DNA from: Xanthostigma xanthostigma
Lineage: Eukaryota > Arthropoda > Insecta > Raphidioptera > Raphidiidae
Direction: 5' to 3'
Length of the DNA stretch: 64,000 nt
Assembly: GCA_963575645.1 (NCBI GenBank)
Contig: OY754473.1
Location: 1,922,001-1,986,000, forward strand
Under the pieces are notes generated by a model. The model saw only the letters and a list, made by a program, of their open reading frames with translations, had not been told where the DNA came from and ran no database searches. The stretch's first letter is position 1, and each line of letters starts with the position of its first letter. Shown in pieces: positions 35,630 through 48,284 of this stretch. The position numbers were made by a program, and so were the translations under genes.

Positions 35630-36532
35630 TAGCATATTATCGACATGCAGGAACGCGAAGTTGCCTCATTGTCTCATTACATTCGGAGAATTGATTTCAT
35701 CACTATCAAAATAAAATATTTCCGTGGAATTACCGGCAACCCCACGTTTTTTTGGGCTTGAAAAATCGCAAATTGTAGAAAGAAACTGATAATAAGTTTT
35801 TGAATCATAAATCTTTGAAATAAAATGATAAATGTTTTAATCTTCTCAAAATTTTTAACACTTCCGGTAGAAATAACATTGAGTGAATGGTGATTTTAAA
35901 ATGAATTTTTTCATAAAAAGGTCGGTAAAGTATCTATTTTTTGGTTTTAATCGATGTAGGAGGTCTAATTCTATAGCATATTTTAAACTTAGACAAAAAT
36001 CTTTGAATTCAAACATGTTATACGCATCCTTAATAATAATAGCATTTAGCAAACTATGTATACTGTATTGCCATAGATTGATAGATTTCTATATTTCAAG
36101 AATAGCTTAAAAGCTGTGATATATGTCAATATTTCAAACTGTACATCATAAATTATAAAGATTATTATTCAAAAAAAATGTTGTAAGGTATCAATTGACC
36201 ATTTGTCCTGCAAAAGTGATAGGCTGTCAGTTTTTAACTGTCTTTTAGAGTGAGTTGGAGTTATCATACATCTCAAATATGATATTTCCATAGTTTCCAG
36301 TCATATATGAAAACAAATGCAGTAAAACCTGCAAGACACTATCTGCCTTGCTTCATTTTAGCATCTCTGTGCGTTGGCCAGCTTTCACACAGTCAAGTTG
36401 TGACCTTTGTAAAAAATGTTTCACTCAGTCAATCATTTTAAGTACTGACAAATACAATTTTGTTATGGCATGTGAAATTTCATTCGTTTTGTAACTTACA
36501 AATGTCATAATTCGTTTTACATTTATTTGCAG

Positions 36533-37752
36533 AAACTTTTTCTAAGGATGTTGAGGAATCAATAATTAACAATATTGGCGACAGTAAATTGTTGGAAGAC
36601 ATGAATATCAATTGGAAAGTGGAAGAACCTGCAAATTTTAACTCGGAATGCCAACGTACTGAGGTGATGTCTTTAAAATCCGAAATCAAAGACGAACCGA
36701 TGGACGACAGCTCATTAATTCTGACGGAATTTACTGATGACACAGTAAATGATTTTTCTAATGCCGTTAGCGAAATCAGCTGCGAAGACACAAAGGTTGA
36801 TTTTGGTCACATATGGGGAAATTTCGTATGTCCTCGTTCATCTGATGTGAAAGAGAATTTTGAAAAATTTGAAGAAAAAATTGAAAATACCTCGATGGAT
36901 CGGGAGAAACCCAAGAAAGCCAGTACAGTGAAGTCGCACCAATTTAAGAATAAAGACACGTGTAAAAAAAGGTACATTAAATCACGCTTTTCGGAAAGTC
37001 GCGAAAGTACATGCACTAGTAAAACATTACATCAATGCGACATTTGTAAAAAGTATTTCACTACAATTTACAATTTACGTACTCACAAACTGCAACATAC
37101 GGGTGAGAAACCATATCAATGTGAAGTTTGTAAGAAGTGTTTCACTCGGTCAAGCCATTTAAATACTCATAAACTGATTCATACTGGTGAGAAACCATAT
37201 CAATGTGACATTTGTAAAAAGTGTTTCTCTCAGCCAAGCCATTTAAATAGTCACAAATGGATACATACTGAAGAGAAACCATATCAATGTGACATTTGTA
37301 AGAAGTGTTTCACTCAGTCTGGCTATTTAAGTACTCACAAACTGATACATTCTGATGAAAAACCATATCAGTGTGACATTTGTAAGAAGTGTTTCACTCA
37401 GACTAGCAGTTTAAATACTCACAAACTGATACATACTGGTGAAAAACCATATCAATGTGACGTTTGTAAAAAGTGTTTCACTCACTCAAGTACTTTAAAT
37501 AAGCACAAACTGGTACATACTGATGAGAAACCATATCAATGTGACATTTGTAAGAAGTGTTTCACTCAGTCAAGCAATTTAAATACTCACAAACTGCAAC
37601 ATACTCGTGAGAAACCATATCAATGTGACGTTTGTAAAAAGTGTTTCACTCAGTCAAGCAAATTAAATGCTCACAAACGGCTACATACAGGTAAGAAACC
37701 ATGTCATGGTGACATATTTGTTAAAAGTGTTTTTTTTATTCGGGCAATTTGA
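36533..37752 (+). CDS. Second-type terminal exon, intact, 8 C2H2 fingers
   Basis: Acceptor TTTGCAG at 36532. The frame TFSKDVEESIINNIGDSKLLED has one extra Ile against its relatives and the same phase-1 start; first ATG 36601 (MNINWKVEEP). The linker has LKSEIKDEPMDDSS, a basic region (KKRYIKSRFSESRESTCTSK) and 8 C2H2 fingers; the tail is CHGDIFVKSVFFIRAI. AATAAA is at 37919, before the CTGTATAG-site MITE. Third intact second-type exon in a row after the exon 2 at 24.7 kb. Confidence 0.6.
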
Positions 37753-37993
37753 ATCACCACAATATTAAATTGGCATCACATAAAAGATGTCAAAACTTAA
37801 AATTTTAATCCATTAAAATAGAAAGTACAGGGTTCAATTTTGTTCCAGTGTTCCAATGTTTATGCAATACCTATTATATTTAAATATTATTTGAGTCCCA
37901 GCAGAGGCATTGTTTGAAAATAAATTTTATTAATACAGGATTGCAACAGTGGGTATTTCTTAATAATAATAGCAAACTATGTATACTGTATAG

Positions 37994-38229
37994 CGGGGGT
38001 AAAGTCATTTGATTGTCGGGCCACATTGTGGATGAAAATTTGATCGCGGGCCAAACAATTTCTTTTTTTAATTTTAAGTGTAGATTTTTTGAAAAAATAA
38101 TTTTAAGTATTAAAAAACTATTTTTCTAAAATTCTTTTTATGCACCAATTTATATTGGCAAACAGTAATATTATTGCTTTTAATAATAATTTATAAATGG
38201 TTTCGCGGGCCTCCATTTGCCCAGGCCTG
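37994..38229. mobile_element. hAT-type MITE (CTGTATAG site), copy 4
   Basis: CGGGGGTAAAGTCATTTG start, CAGGCCTG end, flanked by CTGTATAG at 37986-37993 and 38230-38237. It resembles copy 1 (2549) more than copies 2 and 3, both lacking the GGCCGGAACCGGCC interior. Confidence 0.8.
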
Positions 38230-38744
38230 CTGTATAGCCAAAGATAGATAAATAGATTTCTATATTTCAAATGGCTTAAAAGCTGTGAAATATGTCAATA
38301 TATCAAACTGTATATCATAAATTATAAAGATTATTAAAAAAGTTTTTGAAAGGTATCAATTGACCATTTGTCCTGCAAAAGTGATAGGCTGTCAGTTTTG
38401 AACTCTCTTTTCGAGTGAGTTGGAGTTATCATACATCTCAAATATGATATTTCCATAGTTTCCAGTCATATATATGAAAACAAATGCAGTAAACCTGTAA
38501 GACACTATCTGCCTTGCTTCAGTTTAGCATCACCGTGCGTTGGCCAGTTTTCACTCAGTCAAGTTATTTAAAAACCCAGAAACCGGCACGTGTACTGGTG
38601 AGGAACCATATCAAAGTGACCTTTGTAAAAAATGTTTCACTCAATCATTTTAAGTACTGACCAATACAATTTTGTTATAGCAGATGAATTTTCATTCGTT
38701 TTGTAACTTACAAATGTCATAATTCGTTTTACATTTATTTTCAG

Positions 38745-40150
38745 AAACCATTTCTAAGGATGTTGCGGAATCAGTTAACAATATTGGCGACAGTAAATTG
38801 GTAGAAGACACGAATATCAATTGGAAAGTGGAAGAACCTGCAAATTTCACCTCGGAATGCAAAAGTATTGAGGAAATGTCTTTAAAATCCGAAATCAAAG
38901 ACGAACCGATGGACGACAGCTCATTAATTCTGACGGAATATACTGATGACACAGTAAATGATTTTTCTAATAGTGTTAGCGAAATCAGTTGCGAAGACAC
39001 AAAGGTCGGTTTTGGTCACATATCGGGAAATCCCGCATAACTTCGGTCTTCTGATGTGGGAGAGTGTTTTGAAAAACTTAAAAAAAAAATAAAAATACCT
39101 CGATGAGTCGTGAGATGCACAAGAAAGCCAGTAAAGTGAAATAGCATCAATTTAGGATTATACGTGTAAAAAAGATAATTAAATTCGCGCTTTTCTGAAA
39201 GTCACAAGGGTACGCGCACTAGTAAGAACTTAAATCAATTTATTTGTAACGAGTGTTTCACTACAAAGGACAAATTAAATACTCACAAACTGACACATAC
39301 AGGTGAGAAACCATATCAGTGTGACATTTTTAGTGTTTCCTCACAAACTACTACATTGTAACGTTCCCCGTGTTTTATGGTGACGTAATCAACACGTAGT
39401 CACAAAGGTCCGCTGCCTTTCGTCGGCCGGGAACGGATCGTCGGAAACCAGGGTACAAGTGGCAGCGGTAAAAACGGTGAATTCCGGGCGTCAGGGGGGT
39501 TTGGTTGGTAGGAACGCGCTCAGTCAGCGGGTAGGACTCGGTGAAGAGTAATGCTTTTCGGGTGAGTATAACCCCCACCCAACACCAACGATTGAGGAAG
39601 CGGAACCGGTAGCCGAGTAATCCTGGCTGAGAAACTATCGTCTCCCAATACCGGTCGGAGGAAGTGCGGTAAAAACGGGAACAGGTGTAGTAGCGGTGCA
39701 GGACGGTCGTTATATACCTATACATAGGATGGTTAAGCCAAAACTATGTATAAGTGGACTAGTTCGTATCGTTGAACTCGTTGACTACTGCTTATTAGCC
39801 GACAGGCTATGTCTATATGCTTGAACCGCCTTAGATACGAGAGCTGTTATGATTTGTTTTCGCAATGTCGTGGTGACGTCATTTGATACTGTGCACTAAA
39901 ATATTAAGTGTAGCGCTGTCGCATGTACGATGGTACGATTAATACACTGCTTAACATTTCATTACACCGGACTCACTGTTGTCGACATACCTTGTAGGTA
40001 CTGCCGCGATCACTGGTAATTAAATATAGTTATTTATTAGGTAGGGGCTAGTAACGCTACTTACGTATCGTTACAACATACTGGAGGAACTGACTTTTGT
40101 AAGAAGTGTTTCACTCAGTCAGGCAATTTAAATAGACACAAACGTTAAAC
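38745..40150 (+). pseudogene. Second-type exon, open to 39040, fingers decayed and split by an LTR
   Basis: The acceptor TTTTCAG differs from its relatives by one base. The linker frame (TISKDVAESVNNIGDSKLVED, LKSEIKDEPMDDSS, VGFGHISGNPA) is open to a stop at 39038-39040, the same stop position as in the 8.5- and 14.6-kb copies. Broken fingers follow on either side of a solo LTR. Confidence 0.65.
39357..40075. mobile_element. Solo LTR of an LTR retrotransposon (fossil)
   Basis: A 719-bp sequence with TG...CA ends and short inverted termini TGTAACG / CGTTACA is flanked by the 4-bp repeat ACAT (39353-39356, 40076-40079). No internal coding region remains. The clean ends and matching target repeat suggest a fairly young insertion, later than the decay of the finger exon it interrupts. 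Family within the LTR group not determined. Confidence 0.75.
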
Positions 40151-40470
40151 ATACCGTTGAGTAACAATATTAAATTGGCGTCAAATAAACGATGCAAATG
40201 AATATTTGAAATTATAATTTATTAACACCCTTCAGTAAATAAATCCATATTCACAAACTAGCCTTTCCAAAACGATTGTAAGTCCGTTAAAGGTGACCCA
40301 AGCAACAACATGAAAATTTTATTAAAAATTGATATCGTCTATGGTAATAAATAAATACTAGCATAATGGGAACTTGGACTAAAACAGTCATGCGCAGTAG
40401 CTAAAACCAAAGCTGTTTTATATCGGTCTTGTGCGCATGCGTCGACTATGCACTGTTTTGTGTCTTAAAG

Positions 40471-40864
40471 CAGCGATTCCTAAAGTGGGCTCTGTGGAAA
40501 AGTCGCCAGGGCATGCGAAATTACATTTATCATTGATTCGTTGGATTATTTTTGACTGTTAAATAATTTTACTGTTACAAATATTATTTTAGAATAGTGC
40601 AAGAAATGCGATGAGTAATTAACGAGAATTTGGCCCAACATACGGCCCCGGTGCGGCGTGGCGGGCTGCACTGTTTTTCATTTGTAATCATTTGATGTGG
40701 AGTTCCATAAAATAAAAGAGATTTGTAATGCAGAGACGGACTTTCCGTAAGGCTAACTAGGCCTGAGCGTAGGGCGGCCGGGCGGGGTACACTAGTGCGG
40801 CACTGCTAGTCCGCCTCTGGATTTGTTGAGAGTTCCGTTACCTTCAAAAGTTTAGGAGCCGCTG
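40471..40864. mobile_element. hAT-like MITE (CAGCG ends) with nested insert
   Basis: CAGCGATTCCTAAAGTGGGC start, TTTAGGAGCCGCTG end, and the short nested MITE at 40731-40819 (CAGAGACGGACT / AGTCCGCCTCTG). It is nearly the same as 4424-4817, so these two units share a recent ancestor in this part. Confidence 0.7.
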
Positions 40865-41136
40865 GTTTTTGAGGTTGGAACCATAGATATATATCCATGG
40901 TTGGAACAGACTAACAGAGCTTATTTTATAATTTTTTTCGATAGATATGTAATGTTTCTTATGTGACGTATTTTTTCCACTATTTTCGCTGACTAATCAC
41001 TACAATGAACAGTGAAATCCGATTATTATTAGTCAGTTAGCGACTGTCACCGGTACTTGGTAATAAAATATAGCCGCTCATCTCTAATCCGCATGGAGTA
41101 TGTGTTAACAAACGCAACTGTATTAAAATTCTCCCA

Positions 41137-41284
41137 TTGAAAGAAATATCGATAACTGGCTTTGGCCTTAGTTCAAAGTGTTGGTTGTGCTAATCGAGTG
41201 GGGTCACGCTTTGGACTTGTTTTCCATTTCAGCGAAATTTGAAAACCTTGTGGCTAATGTAAAGAGAAGTGTGCTCCAGTTCAG
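41137..41284 (+). pseudogene. ZAD exon 1, decayed
   Basis: The start codon is TTG, TAA follows KCWLC, and the length is 148 bp with the same shift as the 10.6-kb copy (CACGCTTTGGAC). The donor TTCAG/GTATGA is kept. Confidence 0.75.
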
Positions 41285-41332
41285 GTATGAATGCTTATTC
41301 TTTTAAGATAGTTTAATAGTTCAATAAAATAA

Positions 41333-41604
41333 AATTGTCGACCAATTTTTTTCAGACTATAGGTATATTGACAATTCTTAAATATCCATGATTACGTATT
41401 AAAAAATTTGTTTGTTATTAATTTTTCATTGCATGCTATTAGAAAGTAAGTAGCTAATACTAATTATTTTTTATATTTTATTAGATATTTCTGAAGAAGT
41501 TCCAAATCCGGATCGAAACGTCATCTTTTGTTATATTGATTTATATTTTTATCTTATTTTTTGTCAATATATAGTCTGAAAAAAATTGGTCGACAATTTT
41601 ATTG
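41333..41604. mobile_element. MITE with AAAATTGTCGACCAATTTTT-type inverted ends
   Basis: AAAATTGTCGACCAATTTTT and TTCAGACTATA at left mirror TATAGTCTGAA and AAATTGGTCGACAATTTT at right. Remnants of the same ends occur at about 4280 and 42590. Confidence 0.7.
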
Positions 41605-41868
41605 AGGTGAAAACTTCTTTAGCGGCGTTGAACACAATTTTTGTAGTGGGTAAAAAATCTTAAACTCGCCGTCAGGTCACGCGTCCTGATCGAAAATGCG
41701 TAAGACGGAAACTTTTATTTATACAACGTGACATCTAGCGTTGAAATATCGTACATAAAAAAATGCAATCTATGATACAAACCATTTAGATCGAAAATTC
41801 GTAAGACGGTTAATATTCAAGTTTTCACTTCTGCTGGCACTCCCGGAGTGCAAACCTTTTTTTTTAAG
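41604..41868. mobile_element. Small hairpin element, relative of 22526-22700
   Basis: GAGGTGAAAACTTCTTTAGC near the left and AAGTTTTCACTTCTG with GCACTCCCGG near the right. Boundaries are approximate. Confidence 0.55.
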
Positions 41869-42796
41869 AGTTCTATTCAGACGTTAATCAAAGATTTGGA
41901 TAGTTTAATAGTATTTAATATATTTTAATTTTCCTGTATGAGTTTTTTTCTTTTACTTTTTCCTATATCCTAAACCAAGTTAAAATTAGATTTAAGCTCA
42001 TTACTTGTTTACTAAAAAAATTGCTGTGGTGTACTGGTACGCCGAATTGTACTACTATGTATTAATTTTATATTTTACTATATTTGACAATAAAATTATT
42101 TACCTATTTATCTATCCATATTTTCATTCAATAAAACATATTGATGCAAGTCTATTATTTTATAACTTTAAATTAATGTTAAAACTTTCCGGCATGGTTT
42201 ATTAGATATGAATGTAGATTGAATAAAGTTGCCATTGTTTTTGCAAGATATGTATAAATTGATCGTTACATATATCTCATCAGTCAAATTACGTGTAAGT
42301 TCTTAAATTGTAAATACATTTTCCCAAACGTCAATCAAATACTTCATTGAAAAACATTATATATGTTACGGTGTATACCCAAATTCGGCCAATGACCGAA
42401 ATAAATGCGCAAAACTAGTTTTGACCAATGAATATTTCCCAAACCCGAAATCTTACATTTAAACGAAAATGTTGCAAAATGTATCTCAAAAAAAAGCTTC
42501 TGTTTAGGTGAAATGCCGTAACTAAATATACCAATTCAAACGCTAATGTATTAATTATATTTTTTGTTAATACATTTGTCTGAAAAATTGGTCGATAATT
42601 TTATTTATTGAAGAGTTCTAATCAAACGTTAATCAAAGATTTAAATATACCAATATTAGCGTTAATTAATAGCTCATTTGAAAACTGTTACAACTATAAG
42701 TACCTATATAAAAATAATTTTCCTACAGTGTTTTCAATTAAATATTTATTATATTTTATTAATTCCAGTAATTATTGATTTAAAAGAAATGTATTA

Positions 42797-42981
42797 TCTA
42801 TACTTATAAAATATATAATTACTGCTTTTTATCGACAAAAACTTTTGAACGGTAACTCCGATCATCATGAAAATGGTCACAGCATTCATCTCGGTAAACT
42901 AAGATGAATGTGCGTATTCATGTCCCTCCCTTCCCCATTTGTTCTTTTGCACCCGGGTGAAACCGGGCGGGACCACTAGTT
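42797..42981 (+). mobile_element. Non-autonomous Helitron, copy 3
   Basis: TCTATACTTATAA start, hairpin CCCGGGTGAAACCGGGCGGG, CACTAGT end, at the same intron site as copies 1 and 2. This unit lacks the tRNA-like sequence found upstream of the other two. Confidence 0.8.
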
Positions 42982-43466
42982 TTTCTAATATAGCGATGTC
43001 ACAATGTGTGTTTCTTAACAATGTAGCGAACAGTAGCTACACTTGCAAGTTATTAAATTAATTAATTTATAGCCTTACTCGTATAATCCATTTCAAATCT
43101 AAATTGTACAGACTAAATTAATACCTCTTATAAAAATGTATTTCATTGTTCTTTTCTTTATTGATCTTCTTGTAAATTTTTCATTTTTTAGATAAGAAGT
43201 GGTGATAAGTTTGCAAATTTGATCTGTCAAAAAACGATGCACTAAGCTGGAAAGAACTTATGAGTTCCAGATGCAAATAATACAGTCTGAGAAAACTCTG
43301 CAACGCTATTTGGAGCAATTACATACTTTTGACACGCAATCTAAACACGAGAAGCATTTCTACAAAGTGTGGTACTTTAGAAATCCGTGAGGTGATTGAC
43401 TTGGAAGTCAACTGGACAGAGAAAGAATACGAAAGTTATAATCAATCAAGCGAAATTAACATAGAA

Positions 43467-45557
43467 ATGTCTTTAAAATCCGAAATAAAAAACGAGGACG
43501 ATAATTCACTGATTTCACCAGACTGTGTTGATGACATCTTAGAACCTTTATCTATGGATGGTGAGGAATTGGAGGAGGATATGAATATCAATTGGAAAGT
43601 GGAAGAACCTACAAATTTTAACTCGGAATACAAAAGTACTGAGGAAATGTCTTTAAAATCCGAAATCAAAGACGAACCGATGAAAGACAATTCATTAACT
43701 CTGGCGGAATTTACTGATGACACAGTAAAAGATTTTTCAAATGATTATAGCGAAATCAGTTGCGAAGACACAAAGGTTGATTTTGGTCACATATCGGGAA
43801 ATTTCGCATGTCCTCGTTTGTCTGACGTGGAAGAGAATTTTGAAAAATTTGAAGAAAAAATTGAAAATACCTCGATGGATCGGGAGAAACACAGGAAAGC
43901 CAGTACAGTGAAATCGCACCAATTTAAGATTAATGACACGTGTAAAAAAAGGTTCATTAAATCGCGCTTTTCTGAAAGTCGTAAGAGTACAGGCACTAGT
44001 AAGAAATTAAATCAATGCGACGTTTGTAAAAAGTGTTTCACTCAGTCAAGCAGTTTAAATACTCACAAACTGCAACATACGGGTGAGAAACCATATCAGT
44101 GTGACATTTGTGAGAAGTGTTTCACACAGTCAAGCAATTTAAATACTCACAAACTGATACATACTGGTGAAAAACCATATCACTGTGACATTTGTAAGAA
44201 GGCTTTCGCTATAAAGTGTAATTTAAATATGCATAAACTGAAACATACTGATGAGAAACCATATCAATGTGACATTTGTAAGAGGTGTTTCACTCAGTTA
44301 AGTAGTTTAAATACTCACAAACTGTCACATACTGGTGAGAAACCATATCAATGTGAAGTTTGTAAGAAGTGTTTCACTCGGTCAAGCCTTTTAAATACTC
44401 ACAAACTGCAACATACTGGTGAGAAACCATATCAGTGTGACATTTGTAAAGAGTGTTTCGCTCGGTCAAGGCATTTGAATACTCACAAACTGCAACATAC
44501 CGGTGAGAAACCATATCAGTGTGACTTTTGTGAGAAGTGTTTCACACAGTCAAGCAATTTAAATACTCACAAACTGATACATACTGGTGAGAAACCATAT
44601 CAATGTGACATTTGTGAGAAGTGTTTCGCTACAAAGGGCAATTTAAATACTCACAAACTGATACACACTGGTGAAAAGCCATATCAGTGTGACGTTTGTA
44701 AAAAGTGTTTCACTCAGTCAATCAGTTTAAATACTCACAAAATGATACATACTGGTGAGAAACCATATCAGTGTGACATTTGTGAACAGTGTTTTACACG
44801 GTCGGCTTATTTAAAGAATCACAAACAGCGACATACTGGCGAGAAAGCATATCAGTGTGACGTTTGTAAAAAGTGTTTCACTCACTCAGGCCATTTAAAT
44901 ACTCACATACGGATGCATACTGGTGAGAAACCATATCAATGTGACATTTGTGAGAAGTGTTTCGCTACAAAGGGCAATTTAAATACTCACAAACTGATAC
45001 ACACTGGTGAGAAACCATTTCAGTGTGACGTATGTAAAAAGTGTTTCACTCAGCCAATCAGTTTAAATTCTCACAAACTGAAACATACTGGTGAAAAACC
45101 ATTTCAGTGTGAAATTTGTGAGGAGTGTTTCACACAGTCGGCTTCTTTAAAGATTCACAAACGGCGACATACTGGTGAGAAACCATATCAGTGTGACATT
45201 TGTAAGAAGTGTTTCAGTCAGTCAGGCAATTTAAATACTCACAAACTGCAACATACTGGTGAAAAGCCATATCACTGTGACATTTGTAATAAATTTTTCA
45301 CTGCAAAGTGCAATTTAATTACTCACAAACTGACACATACTGATGAGAAACCGTATCAATGTGAAATTTGTAAGAAGCGTTTCAATCAGTCACGCAGATT
45401 AAATGCTCACAAACGGCTACACACAGGTAAGAAACCATATCATTGTGACGTTTTTAAAAACTGTTTCAATAACTCGTGCAATTTAAATCACGATAAAAAA
45501 CGATACATACCGTTGGGAAACAATATTAAATTGACATCATTAAAAGATGTAAATTAA
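43467..45557 (+). CDS. ZAD-less C2H2 zinc-finger protein, 17 fingers (exon 2 at 43192)
   Basis: Exon 2 follows TTTTTTAG at 43191. The ZAD half starts in frame (IRSGDKFANLICQK) but has lost the second Cys pair and stops. The linker frame is open from 43329; the first ATG is 43467 (MSLKSEIKNEDDN). The order is acidic linker (NINWKVEEP, LKSEIKDEPMKDNS), basic region (KKRFIKSRFSESRKSTGTSKK), 17 well-formed fingers and a broken 18th (YHCDVFKNCFNNS). Two fingers (ATKGNLNTH, positions 8 and 12) are identical, marking an internal multi-finger duplication. The linker is almost identical to the 12.6-kb gene while the fingers differ. AATAAA at 45684. Confidence 0.62.
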   Translation: MSLKSEIKNEDDNSLISPDCVDDILEPLSMDGEELEEDMNINWKVEEPTNFNSEYKSTEEMSLKSEIKDEPMKDNSLTLAEFTDDTVKDFSNDYSEISCEDTKVDFGHISGNFACPRLSDVEENFEKFEEKIENTSMDREKHRKASTVKSHQFKINDTCKKRFIKSRFSESRKSTGTSKKLNQCDVCKKCFTQSSSLNTHKLQHTGEKPYQCDICEKCFTQSSNLNTHKLIHTGEKPYHCDICKKAFAIKCNLNMHKLKHTDEKPYQCDICKRCFTQLSSLNTHKLSHTGEKPYQCEVCKKCFTRSSLLNTHKLQHTGEKPYQCDICKECFARSRHLNTHKLQHTGEKPYQCDFCEKCFTQSSNLNTHKLIHTGEKPYQCDICEKCFATKGNLNTHKLIHTGEKPYQCDVCKKCFTQSISLNTHKMIHTGEKPYQCDICEQCFTRSAYLKNHKQRHTGEKAYQCDVCKKCFTHSGHLNTHIRMHTGEKPYQCDICEKCFATKGNLNTHKLIHTGEKPFQCDVCKKCFTQPISLNSHKLKHTGEKPFQCEICEECFTQSASLKIHKRRHTGEKPYQCDICKKCFSQSGNLNTHKLQHTGEKPYHCDICNKFFTAKCNLITHKLTHTDEKPYQCEICKKRFNQSRRLNAHKRLHTGKKPYHCDVFKNCFNNSCNLNHDKKRYIPLGNNIKLTSLKDVN

Positions 45558-45792
45558 AATGTAAAATTGTAATTCATTAAAATTGAAAAGACGAGGTTCA
45601 ATTTTATTCCAGTTTTCCAATGTTTATGCAATACCTATTATATTTAAATATTATTTGAGTCCCAGCATAGGCATTGGTTTGAAAATAAATGTAATAATAC
45701 AGTGGGTATTTCTTTATAATAATAGCAAACTATGTAGATAAATAGATTTCTGTAATTCAATAATAGCTTAAAAGCTTTGAAATATGTCAAGG

Positions 45793-46650
45793 TGATTAGG
45801 TAATAATGAAAAACTGTTAAATTCCATTCAGATTATTTTTTATTTCTTAAAATCGTATTTGGCACCTTTATATTGCAAAAATTTATCGTGGTGAGTACCA
45901 TACCAATAGTACATAACTCCAATATACTAAAAAACTATCATTATAATGAGATATTGCACATCGATCTTTGGAAGGAGACAATCTGTTATGAGAGTTAAAT
46001 CTTAAAGAGGTCAATAACTTTTTCTCATAACATATAGTCTCTTTCCAAAGGTCGATGTGCAATATTTACCGCCGCGTACTCTAAGAAAGTTAAGATTCGT
46101 ATCTGTATCCGCGGATCTTGAAACCAAATATCCGTATTCTGATCCGTATCCGCGGATATACATTTTTAACGATCCGGCGGCACATCACTAGTTGCAATAC
46201 AAAGCGCGCTGATATATCCGGTATGGTAAATGGTAATTTGACACATAATTTGGCATAAGTCAAAAACTATGAGAGATAGATACCCAAAAGTGGGATGCTC
46301 CTTACTTAAAATGAAAGGGGAAATCATAATATATAATAAAAAATGGGGGGTGCCATTTAAAAAAACAAAGATGGCGTCCGTTTTTGACATAACCGGTGGC
46401 GCCATCTCGACGAAAATATTTTAGAAAGATATATCACGTGGTACAATGGTCCTATACAAATTTTCAGATTTGTATTCCATTTCTAAGCTGAGAAACTTCT
46501 AATGGGCCAATTAAAAAAATGACCCTGTATATATATTTATATCTATGATTCGACATAGAAGCACACATTAGCAGTTTATACTATGAACTTACATCTACGC
46601 AGGCGCGCATTTTTCCAACACATATTTGCTAGTATATGCAGACGCTTTTC
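45793..46650. other. Unit-specific insert region, no gene
   Basis: After GAAATATGTCAA the sequence leaves the family pattern and rejoins it near 46655. It contains a hairpin at 45951-46065 (ATATTGCACATCGATCTTTGG and near-inverse) and one hAT-like end (GCGGCACATCACTA near 46190). No protein is recognised. Confidence 0.5.
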
Positions 46651-46727
46651 AATTTTGTTATATCAGATGAATTTTCATTCGTTTTGTAACTTACAAGTGT
46701 CATAATTCGTTTTACATTTATTTGCAG

Positions 46728-47430
46728 AAACTTTTTCTAAGGATGTTGAGGGAGCAATTAACAATATTGGCGACAGTAAATTGGTGGAAGACACGAATAT
46801 CAATTGGAAAGTGGAAGAACCTGCAAATTTTAACTCAGAATGCAAAAGTACTGAGGAAATGTCTTTAAAATCCGAAATCAAAGACGAACCGATGGACGAC
46901 AGCTCATTTATTCTGACGGAATTTACTGATGACACAGTAAATGATTTTTCTAATAGTGTTAGCGAAATCAGCTGCGAAGACACAAAGGTCGGTTTTGGTC
47001 ACATATCAGGAAATCCCGTGTAACTTCTTTCTTCTGGAGTGGGAGAGTGTTTTGAAAAATTAGAAAAAACAAATTGAAAATACCTCGATGAATCGTGAGA
47101 AGCACAAGAAAGCCAGTAATGTGTAATAGCATAAATTTAGGATTAAACGCAATGTGTAAAGAAAGGTTCCTACATTAAATCACGCTTTTCAGAAAGTCAC
47201 AAGGCTACACGCGCTAGTAAGAAATTAAATCAATTTATTTGTAAAGAGTGTTTCACTACAAAGGACAAATTAAATACTAACAAACTGACACATACAGGTG
47301 AGAAACCATATCAGTGTGACATTTTTAAAAAGTGTTTCCTCACAAACTACTACATACTGGAGGAACTGACTTTCGTAAGAAGTGTTTCACTCAGTCAGGC
47401 AATTTAAATAGACACAAACGTTAATACATA
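46728..47430 (+). pseudogene. Second-type exon, open to 47023, fingers decayed
   Basis: Acceptor TTTGCAG at 46727. The frame TFSKDVEGAINNIGDSKLVED, NINWKVEEP, LKSEIKDEPMDDSS, CEDTKVGFGHISGNPV is open to the shared stop at 47021-47023. Broken fingers ([18 protein letters not shown]) follow to about 47425. Confidence 0.65.
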
Positions 47431-48015
47431 CCGTTGAGTGACAATATTAAATTGGCGTCAAATAAAAGATGCAAATGAATACTTGAAATTGTAATTCATT
47501 AACATAGAAAGCACGGGGTTCAGGTTTATTCCAATGCTCCCACATTTATACAATAAGGTAAAGGGCCCGGTTATTGACACTGACCCAGTTTGTGACACTT
47601 TCAATTTCATTTTAAATTAAAAAAGAAAATTTATGTCGAATAGGTTAATACATTATTTTAAAATTTAAATACATTTATCCTGTACCTAATTAATGGCAAT
47701 AACTAAAATAAAAATAATAATAACTCAATAAAAAAAAATATTTAAGCCTCAAGTGACTGTGGAAACCATTTTTTTGTTATACTCTAAACAATTTACGTAA
47801 GAGCCTTCGACTATTGGATCTATGAACTAATTATCATGTAAGTATAAAATATAATAAAAAATATATAGATAGGATAAAAATTAACTATAATTTAGTTTAA
47901 AATATTAATATATCATATTGAATAACTTTTTATTATTAAAATGTGGGTGTCAATAACTACATTCAATTTTATACGCATGTCGTAGTTTGTGACACTCAAA
48001 TTCTAACCTATAAAA

Positions 48016-48226
48016 ATATAGTTTAAAAAAAACTAAAAAACACGCTTTATATCGGACTAAAAAGTAAAAAATAATTGTTTTAAAATAAGCTTAAAAAGCG
48101 TGGGGCGCTTTGTTCCACATTTTCGTACATCGAGCGCCCAACGCTTTTTAAGCTTATTTTAAAACAATTATTTTTTACTTTTTAGTCCGATATAAAGCGT
48201 GTTTTTTAGTTTTTTTTAAACTATAT
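48016..48226. repeat. Long palindrome inside the 47.6-kb element
   Basis: Arms of about 95 bp (ATATAGTTTAAAAAAAACTA..., CACGCTTTATATCGGACTAA) mirror each other around GGGGCGCTTTGTTCC, with CGCTTTTTAAGC at the inner ends. Confidence 0.8.
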
Positions 48227-48284
48227 TTTATTTTTCACTTTTTAGTGAGGATCTATAAAAGAATTTATTAATCCTGGGGGTCCT

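Noticed and set aside
39375-39725. Minus-strand 116-codon frame
   Set aside because: It lies wholly within the solo LTR and shows no recognisable protein.
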